Source: JBCBCP01 sp039178165 (GTDB lineage Bacteria > Pseudomonadota > Alphaproteobacteria > Rhodobacterales > Rhodobacteraceae). Taken from it: a stretch of DNA of 28,450 nucleotides. Location: NCBI GenBank assembly GCA_039178165.1, contig JBCDFL010000015.1, forward strand, positions 1-28,450, written 5' to 3'. Below the pieces are notes generated by a model. The model had not been told where the DNA came from and ran no database searches. It was given only the letters and a program-made list of their open reading frames with translations. The position numbers and the translations under genes are program-made. Position 1 is the stretch's first letter. Every line of letters begins with the position of its first letter. This document shows positions 23,102 to 28,450 of the stretch, piece by piece.

Positions 23102-23566
23102 ATGAATATCGCTGGAATTGGCAGCTATCTGAAAAAGCACACCGAGGCGCTGGTCAAGGATATCGGGATCGAGCCGGCCTGCGAGATGACCGGCAAATCC
23201 AAGGCTACGCTGGGGCGCTATTACTCGGACAATCCCGAACATGCGGACCGCTTCATGCCGGTCGACACGGTCGTGCATCTGGAGCGTGCGGCCTCCTACC
23301 CCCACGTCACCGCCGCGCTGGCGGAGCTGGTGGGCGGGCAGATCAACTTCGACGACCGCAAGCCCAACGCCGCCGGGCGGGGCAGTGTGAACGCGGATGT
23401 CATCGCGCTGTCACAGCGCTTTGCCATGCTGATGACGGAGTATCAGCAAAGCATCGAGGACGGTGTGATCACGGTGAACGAGGCCAAGCGCCTGCTGCGC
23501 GAGACGACGCTGCTACAACAGGTGCTGATCGACATGAAACTCCACCTCGAAGAAGAAAGCGCCTGA
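23102..23566 (+). CDS. CII-like/HTH DNA-binding protein of unknown role
   Basis: ATG 23102, with GGAG 8 bases upstream, gives 154 residues. A predicted HTH (EPACEMTGKSKATLGRYYSD, residues about 24-43) is followed by MPVDTVVHLERAASYPHVTA and ALAELVGG. This layout resembles the phage regulatory CII (CP76) type, where a transcriptional HTH precedes a helix checking a partner or DNA end. The C-terminal half (SVNADVIALSQRFAMLMTEY, then QQSIEDGVITVNEAKRLLRE) is helical and probably multimerises. I cannot assign a name with certainty. The stop overlaps the arsH start by one base (TGATG), so they are coupled. No other phage gene is nearby. Confidence 0.7.
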   Translation: MNIAGIGSYLKKHTEALVKDIGIEPACEMTGKSKATLGRYYSDNPEHADRFMPVDTVVHLERAASYPHVTAALAELVGGQINFDDRKPNAAGRGSVNADVIALSQRFAMLMTEYQQSIEDGVITVNEAKRLLRETTLLQQVLIDMKLHLEEESA

Positions 23567-24321
23567 TGGACGACCAATCCAAGGCGGGCGCGCCCACGCC
23601 GGAGGACCTGCCCGCGCTGATCGCGGAGGCTCTGACCCGGATCGACGTCGACCTGCTGAAGGCGCCCAGCGATCCCGGCCACGCGCCGCGCATTTTGCTG
23701 CTGTATGGCTCCAACCGCGATGTCAGCTATTCCCGCCGCGCCGCCGAAGAGGCCGCGCGCGTGTTGCGCCATCTGGGCTGCGAGACGCGGATGTTCGATC
23801 CCGCGGGCCTGCCGATGGTGGACGATGCGGTCCATGGCGCCGGCCCGGAGCATCCCAAAGTGGTGGAACTGCGCGAGCTGGCCACCTGGTCCGAAGGCAT
23901 GGTCTGGTCCAGCCCCGAGCGCCACGGCGCCATGACGGGCCTGATGAAGACGCAGATCGACTGGTTGCCCCTGTCCTTGCAGGGCGGCATTCGCCCCACG
24001 CAAGGAAAGACGCTAGCGGTGATGCAAGTCTCGGGCGGCTCGCAAAGCTTCAACGCGGTCAACCAGATGCGCATCCTGGGCCGCTGGATGCGGATGGTGA
24101 CGATCCCGAACCAATCCAGCATCCCCAAGGCCTGGCTGGAATTCCAGGACGGGCGCCTGCCCGAAGGCCCGTTCTACCGCCGCATCGTCGACGTGATGGA
24201 AGAGCTGGTGAAGTTCACCTGGATGGTCCGCGGCCGGTCGGACTACCTCGTCGACCGCTATTCGGAGCGGGTGGAAAGCGCCGCAGAGGTCCACAAGCGG
24301 GTGTCCCTGAAAAACGTCTGA
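23566..24321 (+). CDS. arsH: ArsH, NADPH-dependent FMN reductase (arsenical/quinone)
   Basis: A 251-residue flavodoxin-like flavoprotein. ArsH landmarks are ILLLYGSNRDVSYSRRAAEE (FMN-phosphate site), VELRELATWSEGMVWSSPER followed by HGAMTG, QIDWLPLSLQGGIRPTQGKT, LAVMQVSGGSQSFNAVNQMR, and MVTIPNQSSIPKAWLEFQDG, with a C-terminal VDRYSER. Family members oxidise trivalent organoarsenicals or reduce quinones and give resistance or redox protection. The ATG shares one base with the preceding stop. No arsR, arsB, arsC or ACR3 gene is in the window, so this copy is outside a normal ars operon. All motifs appear intact. Confidence 0.93.
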   Translation: MDDQSKAGAPTPEDLPALIAEALTRIDVDLLKAPSDPGHAPRILLLYGSNRDVSYSRRAAEEAARVLRHLGCETRMFDPAGLPMVDDAVHGAGPEHPKVVELRELATWSEGMVWSSPERHGAMTGLMKTQIDWLPLSLQGGIRPTQGKTLAVMQVSGGSQSFNAVNQMRILGRWMRMVTIPNQSSIPKAWLEFQDGRLPEGPFYRRIVDVMEELVKFTWMVRGRSDYLVDRYSERVESAAEVHKRVSLKNV

Positions 24322-24385
24322 CCCCGGCCCGGGAACCCGCGCGCGGACCGCCGCGTTTGTGGGCACTGCGGAAAAGGGACCTGCG

Positions 24386-25786
24386 ATGGGGACGGAAGAA
24401 GACGCGCGCGCGCCCGGCGGCGGACCAGCCCGCCCCTCGGTCCAGGACCCTCTGGTGCGCGGACAGGCCCGCGCGCGCTTCGCCCTTCTGCGGATGAGCC
24501 CGGCCAAGCTGCTTTTGATGGGCTATGTCAGCTACATCCTTCTGGGCTGGGTCCTTCTGAGCCTGCCGGTCGCGCAGGCGGAACGCATCGGCGCCATCGA
24601 CAATCTTTTTATCGCGACCTCCGCCGTGTCCACCACCGGGCTGGTGACGGTCGATCCCGGCAGCAGCTACACCTTCTTCGGTGAGCTGGTGATCCTCGCC
24701 CTGATCCAGGTGGGGGGCCTTGGGTACATGACGCTCGGCTCTTTCATCGTGCTGTCGGTGACCTCCAACATGGGCCGGGTGCGGGAACGGGCGACGCAAA
24801 AGGTCTTCAACCTGCCCGACGCGATCTCCCCCCGGTCCTTCGTGATGTCGGTGGTGCTGTTCACCGTCGTTGTGCAGGCGCTGGGCGCGCTGGCGCTTTG
24901 GGCCATGTTCCGCGCTGAGGGGGTGGAGAACGCGGGGTGGAGCGCGATCTTCCACGCCATTTCCGCCTTCTGCACCGCGGGGTTCAGCCTTAACGCGACC
25001 TCGTTCGAGGGGTTTCGCGATCATGTGGGTATCAACGCGGTACTCAGCGCGCTCAGCATCCTGGGCGCGATGGGATTCCTGATCGTGCTGGACATGGCGC
25101 GGCACCTCACGGGGCGCGCGAGCCATCTGGGCTTCACCTCCAAGGTGATCGTACGCATCACGCTGATGTTCCTGCTGATCGGGACGGTGATCCTTTACCT
25201 GCTGGAGCCGACCCTGACCGCCCTGCCGCCGTCCGAGCGGCTGATGGCGGCGTTCTTCCAGCTCATGACTGCCTCCACAACGGTGGGCTTCAACACCCAT
25301 CCCATCGGCGCGCTGTCCTCGGCCATTCTGGTCCTGATGTTCTTTCTGATGGTTATCGGCGCCTCCCCCGCCGGCACGGGCGGGGGGCTGAAGACGACGA
25401 CCTTCGCCGCGCTCATGGGGCTGGTCCGCTCCACGCTCAAGGGCCGCGACCGGATCCGGTTCTTCAAACGCGAGATCGCGCTCGAGCGGCTGCAAAACGC
25501 GACGGCATCCTTCGCTTACTACATGGCCATCGCCAGCGTCGCGGCCTTCCTGCTGCTGCTGTCCGAGCCCGTCGCGGCGTTCGAGGTGGTCTTGTTCGAG
25601 GTCTTCTCCGCCATGGGGACAGTTGGCCTGTCGATGGGCCTGACCGGAGAGTTGAGCGATCTGGGCAAGCTGATCGTGATCGTCCTGATGACCGCGGGGC
25701 GAATCGGGATTTTGACCTTTGGCATCGCTTTGGCCTCGCATGATGAAAGCCGCGAGGAGGAGAAGGACAACGAGCTGGTTATGTAA
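24386..25786 (+). CDS. TrkH/KtrB-family potassium uptake subunit
   Basis: ATG 24386 follows AAAAGGG and gives 466 residues. Each of the four pore repeats supplies a selectivity-filter-like segment: AVSTTGLVTV (81-90 region), FCTAGFSLN, ASTTVGFNTHP and MGTVGLSMG. Length and pattern fit the KtrB type better than the ~480-residue TrkH with long loops. The gate-like stretch GASPAGTGGGLKTTTFAALM is typical. Residues 1-37 are a polar, Pro/Gly-rich extension. KtrB needs a KtrA/TrkA nucleotide-binding ring for gating; none is adjacent, because the next gene converges. A start 65 bases after arsH leaves cotranscription possible. Uptake is expected to be Na+- or H+-coupled K+ entry across the inner membrane. 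Confidence 0.92.
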   Translation: MGTEEDARAPGGGPARPSVQDPLVRGQARARFALLRMSPAKLLLMGYVSYILLGWVLLSLPVAQAERIGAIDNLFIATSAVSTTGLVTVDPGSSYTFFGELVILALIQVGGLGYMTLGSFIVLSVTSNMGRVRERATQKVFNLPDAISPRSFVMSVVLFTVVVQALGALALWAMFRAEGVENAGWSAIFHAISAFCTAGFSLNATSFEGFRDHVGINAVLSALSILGAMGFLIVLDMARHLTGRASHLGFTSKVIVRITLMFLLIGTVILYLLEPTLTALPPSERLMAAFFQLMTASTTVGFNTHPIGALSSAILVLMFFLMVIGASPAGTGGGLKTTTFAALMGLVRSTLKGRDRIRFFKREIALERLQNATASFAYYMAIASVAAFLLLLSEPVAAFEVVLFEVFSAMGTVGLSMGLTGELSDLGKLIVIVLMTAGRIGILTFGIALASHDESREEEKDNELVM

Positions 25787-26513
25787 GCCGTTGCCGCAGC
25801 GGCTGCAGCGTGGTCGCTGCGTGCAGCCGGTCCGGGTCGTTGTAATGCGGATCGGTCCCGGGCGGTTGGAAGATCACCTCGCGGTCCGCAAGGCCCCGCG
25901 GCGCCGTGGCGAGGCGGTGGTATTCGGCGGCGATGATATCCGGGTCGAACGGTGTGCCGGGCGCGACGATGCCGCAAATGGCCAGGACGCTGACATGCAC
26001 GCCTTTTGGCGCGAGGTCCTTGTAGAGAGACAGAGCCAGGCTGCGCAGGGCCGCCTTGCCGGCAGCCAGGGAGGTCCATTCGGGATAGGGTTCCAGCGCC
26101 AGCCCGCCGCCGGTGAACAGGATCGTGCCGCGTCCCTCGGCGATCATTGCGGGGGCGACGGCTTGGGCAGCGATCAGCGCGCCCGTGACGTTGACGGCCA
26201 TGTCCTGGGTCAGCCGCTCTGGCGTGAGGTCTAGCGGGGTGCCGGGAACCATGACGGAGGCGTTGTAGACGAGCGTTGTCGGCGCGCCGATCTGCGCGGT
26301 GAGGTCCGCGATGGCTTGGCTCAGGGCCGCGACATCGCCCGCATCGGCGGAGGCGCTGACAGCGTTTATGCCCTCAGCGCGTAGGTCCGCTGTGAGGGCC
26401 GTCAGGCGGTCCGGGTTCCGGGCGACGAGGCCGACGGGCGTGCCGTCCTTGCCAAAGCGGCGGGCGATAGCGGCGCTGACGCCGGGGCCAGCGCCGATCA
26501 GGAGGAGAGGCAT
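25779..26513 (-). CDS. SDR-family protein lacking the catalytic Ser and Tyr
   Basis: A 244-residue Rossmann-fold protein with the dinucleotide site LLIGAGPGVSAAIARRF (4-20) and a structural MAVNVTGALIAAQ block (N109). The usual catalytic Ser is replaced: the motif is FTGGGLAL. The YxxxK Tyr is Leu149 in LAAGK, while Lys153 stays. So canonical SDR chemistry is doubtful. A similar GxGPG-type SDR subgroup without Tyr exists in proteobacteria, and this looks like a member. NAD(P) may still be bound, giving a regulatory or structural role. It overlaps the potassium-channel gene by 8 bases and precedes nothing on its own strand but the FabH-like gene upstream. No promoter was resolved in the 41-base gap. 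Confidence 0.85.
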   Translation of the reverse strand: MPLLLIGAGPGVSAAIARRFGKDGTPVGLVARNPDRLTALTADLRAEGINAVSASADAGDVAALSQAIADLTAQIGAPTTLVYNASVMVPGTPLDLTPERLTQDMAVNVTGALIAAQAVAPAMIAEGRGTILFTGGGLALEPYPEWTSLAAGKAALRSLALSLYKDLAPKGVHVSVLAICGIVAPGTPFDPDIIAAEYHRLATAPRGLADREVIFQPPGTDPHYNDPDRLHAATTLQPLRQRLT

Positions 26514-26554
26514 AGCGGGGCTCCGTTAGGGCCGGATGGGCTGGTTGCCCCGTG

Positions 26555-27679
26555 TCAGCCGTGGCGTTGGACGATCACTGATCCCACCGAATAGCCCGCA
26601 CCGAAGCTGCAGATCAGGCCATGATCGCCGTCTGCCAGATCGCTGGAATATTGCGAGAAGGCGATGATCGACCCGGCGGAGGAGGTGTTGGCGTAGTCCT
26701 GCAGGATGTTCGGCTGCTCTTCGGGGGCGGGGGTGCGGCCCAGGACCTTTTTGCCGATGAAATCGTTCATCGACTTGTTGGCTTGGTGCAGCCAGAGGCG
26801 TTTTAGGTCGCTCGCCTCGACCCCTTCGTCGGCCATGTGCCCGGCGATGTGCTGGCTGACCATGGGCAGCACCTCTTTGAAAACTTTGCGGCCGTTCTGC
26901 ATGAATTGCATGTCCCGCCGGTCGGCGACGCCGTCGGGGCGCGAGCGGCGGAGGAAGCCGTTATTGTTGCGGATGTTGTTGCTGAACTCGGTTGCGCAGC
27001 GGGTCGATTTGATCTCGAAATACGCGCCCGCCGCGTCCTCGGCCCGCTCGATCAGCGTGGCGGTGGCGACGTCGCCGAAGATGAAGTGGCAATCCCGGTC
27101 GCGCCATTCGAGGTGGGCGGAGCAAATCTCTGGGTTCACCACCAGGGCAGAGCGGATGGAGCCGCAGCGGACCATGTCGGCGGCGGCTTGCAGGCCGAAC
27201 GTCGCCGAAGAGCAAGCGACATTCATGTCGAAGGCAAAGCCCTGGACGCCCAAAAGCTGCTGAATCTCGATCGCGACGGCGGGATAGGCGCGTTCCATGT
27301 TGGAGGCGGCGCAGATCACCGCGTCCACATCCGCCGCCGTCTTGCCCGCCTGGGCAAGCGCCTTGTGCGCGGCGTCCAGCGCCATTTCGGCCATCAGGGA
27401 CGGCTCGTCGTCGCTGCGCTGGCGCAGGAGAGGGTGCATGACACCCGGGTCCAGAACCCCCGATTTGTCGATCACGTAACGCTGCTCGATGCCGGAGGCT
27501 TTGAGGATGAACTCTTCGGAGGAATGGGCTTTGGCCTCCACCTCGCCCGCGGAGATCGCCTCCGCATGCTCGGCGTTCCAGGAGTCGGCGTAGCGATTGA
27601 AGGCCTCGACCAGCTCGGCATTGGTGATGGTCTGGCTGGGGGTAAAGACGCCAGTGCCGGTGATGGCGGGGGTGAACAT
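26555..27679 (-). CDS. Beta-ketoacyl-ACP synthase III-like (FabH family) enzyme
   Basis: ATG 27679, with GGAGG about 10 bases upstream, gives 374 residues. The thiolase-fold catalytic triad is present: Cys156 in MNVACSSATF, His298 in WLHQANKSMN and Asn331 in DYANTSSAGS. IFGDVATATLI and the C-terminal FGAGYSVGSV complete the pattern. It is longer than the ~320-residue housekeeping FabH, with an N-terminal insertion (residues 25-60, HAEAISAGEVEAKAHS). Relatives of this longer kind include starters that use acyl-CoA from beta-oxidation, such as PA3286 (FabH2) of Pseudomonas; that is only an analogy. The gene has its own promoter and sits alone, not in a fab cluster, so an alternative-starter role is plausible. 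Confidence 0.9.
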   Translation of the reverse strand: MFTPAITGTGVFTPSQTITNAELVEAFNRYADSWNAEHAEAISAGEVEAKAHSSEEFILKASGIEQRYVIDKSGVLDPGVMHPLLRQRSDDEPSLMAEMALDAAHKALAQAGKTAADVDAVICAASNMERAYPAVAIEIQQLLGVQGFAFDMNVACSSATFGLQAAADMVRCGSIRSALVVNPEICSAHLEWRDRDCHFIFGDVATATLIERAEDAAGAYFEIKSTRCATEFSNNIRNNNGFLRRSRPDGVADRRDMQFMQNGRKVFKEVLPMVSQHIAGHMADEGVEASDLKRLWLHQANKSMNDFIGKKVLGRTPAPEEQPNILQDYANTSSAGSIIAFSQYSSDLADGDHGLICSFGAGYSVGSVIVQRHG

Positions 27680-27703
27680 GCGGGCCTTGCCTCCTACAGC
27701 GTT

Positions 27704-27736
27704 TGCCTATTGAACAGGCAGTCCGGGGGAGGTCAA
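27704..27736 (-). promoter_or_regulatory. Promoter with operator-like repeat for the FabH-like gene
   Basis: Read on the minus strand, TTGACC (27731-27736) is 17 bases from TCAATA (27708-27713), a good sigma-70-type pair, followed by GGAGG before ATG 27679. The -10 is covered by the inverted repeat TGCCT (27704-27708) and AGGCA (27716-27720) with a 7-base loop. A repressor could block the -10 there. Confidence 0.55.
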
Positions 27737-27957
27737 GGGCGGCACAAGCGCACCTGTCGTGCGGGCACGCCAAGCGCCCCGCGTGCCGGGCGCGCCGGTG
27801 CGGGGGGCATGTGTCCTGGGACATATCTGGGGAAAAAGCGCGGCGCCGCACCAAGGGGCGACCTGTCTGCCAAGCGAGCTCTCTCGGCCCCGGAGGGCCG
27901 AACAAGGTCTGCTGTTGTGCACGGGGCGTGTCTTAGGCCCGGGGCGTTGACGCGGCC
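27737..27957. other. Intergenic region with a small hairpin
   Basis: No gene recognised. CGGCCC (27885-27890) and GGGCCG (27895-27900) form a 6-bp hairpin with a 4-base loop but no T-run. Short open frames here have no ribosome site and no recognisable product. Confidence 0.4.
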
Positions 27958-28450
27958 CTAACGGGGCGTGCGGTCCTGGCGCAGATGCACGTCCGGGCGC
28001 TGGGCGGAGGTGTCGAGCCGGCGGGAGGCGCGCGTGCCCGGCACCAGCAGCTCGGCCTTGCGGAAATAGGCGCGCAGCTCTTCCTTCACGATGCCCAGAT
28101 CGCGCCGGGCCTGCCGCACGGTCTTGGACTGCCAGGGCTCGTCCTCCAGCGGGATCAGGTGCAGGTCCTTGGCGGGCAGATTGTCGATGGCAAAGCCCAC
28201 GCCCAGCTTGAAGGACGCGATATGGTGCAGCTCGAACCGCCAGTGCTTGGGGTATTGGGTGGTCGAGACGTCGATGAAGAAGTCAATCACCTCTTCGGTG
28301 ATGTCGGAGGCCGCGCCCATCGTCGCGCCGATCACAAAGGCCTCGTCCTGGACATGCAGGCCGCGGCCCAGCAGCACGTGGATGCAATCGTGGCGGTTGA
28401 GGTGGATTGCGCCGGGCAGGGCGTCGGGGCTTTCGGGGTTTTCGTATTTC
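27958..28450 (-). CDS. Partial protein with a Coq4-like zinc motif (5' end outside window)
   Basis: The minus-strand frame is open from the right edge to TAG at 27958 (about 163 residues); GTG at 28377 is only an internal codon and would miss the motif. It contains HDCIH (28378-28392) with Glu exactly twelve residues after the second His, i.e. HDxxHx11E, the zinc-ligand pattern of the Coq4 family. LLGRGLHVQDEAFVIGATMG follows, then a helical region with FELHHIASFKLGVGF, and a basic Arg-rich C-terminus. Coq4 helps ubiquinone synthesis, and UbiK is also encoded in the window, but Coq4 proper is longer and the rest of this sequence does not obviously match. Treat it as a Coq4-like hypothetical. 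Confidence 0.6.
   Translation of the reverse strand, partial: KYENPESPDALPGAIHLNRHDCIHVLLGRGLHVQDEAFVIGATMGAASDITEEVIDFFIDVSTTQYPKHWRFELHHIASFKLGVGFAIDNLPAKDLHLIPLEDEPWQSKTVRQARRDLGIVKEELRAYFRKAELLVPGTRASRRLDTSAQRPDVHLRQDRTPR

Noticed and set aside
22900..23565. Long plus-strand open frame leading into arsH.
   Set aside because: It overlaps the well-supported CII-like gene in another frame; arsH starts at 23566 where the family motifs begin and an overlap with the previous stop is found.
23102..23566. Prophage remnant suggested by the CII-like protein.
   Set aside because: No integrase, structural, lysis or att-like repeats are nearby; base composition looks like the neighbours.

Overview
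The window is a gene-dense, G+C-rich stretch of an alphaproteobacterial chromosome, most likely from the Rhodobacterales/Roseobacter group. That placement is inferred from gene content: a sulfate adenylyltransferase/APS kinase fusion protein, a UbiK accessory factor, a Hint_2-type Hedgehog/intein protein, an RTX-repeat secreted protein, an Lrp regulator divergent from trxB, and many GTG starts. I saw no rRNA, tRNA, CRISPR array, transposase, integrase or phage structural gene. No gene-free stretch exceeds about 300 bases.

Layout. 1-2558 (+): a secreted gluzincin-type peptidase cut by the window edge, a PhzF-family isomerase and a GT10-like glycosyltransferase, all overlapping. 2573-5794 (-): an SMP-30/strictosidine-synthase-like membrane-anchored protein, then PAPS-forming sat/cysC preceded in the same open frame by a MarR/EPS-type HTH domain. 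5882-8850 (-): a two-gene operon of a redox-type (CyaC-like) adenylate cyclase and a cytochrome P450. 9026-11401 (+): a jelly-roll polysaccharide lyase fused to about fifty RTX nonapeptides. 11398-12710 (-): trxB and a small unknown gene, divergent from an lrp gene at 12902. 13399-14478 (-): a Hint protein and a 45-residue basic protein. 14591-17297 (-): lgt, midA-like methyltransferase and pgeF as one overlapping operon. 17486-20623 (+): ubiK with a clear terminator, then ybjN-like, proC, csaA-like and a 2-hydroxyacid dehydrogenase. 20610-22807 (-): thymidine kinase, a small membrane-anchored protein and an MFS transporter. 23102-25786 (+): a CII-like regulator, arsH and a KtrB/TrkH potassium channel subunit. 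25779-27679 (-): a degenerate SDR and a FabH-like ketosynthase. The right edge holds a partial gene (-) with a Coq4-like zinc motif.

Themes. Genes on one strand are repeatedly joined by four-base GTGA/ATGA start-stop overlaps, and convergent genes overlap at their stop codons, twice as a palindromic CTAG. The strongest candidates for new biology are the redox cyclase coupled to a P450, the HTH-Sat-CysC continuous reading frame, and the CII-like regulator joined to arsH outside an ars operon. Most other genes are ordinary housekeeping functions (sulfate activation, proline, lipoprotein maturation, ubiquinone assembly, thioredoxin reduction, thymidine salvage).
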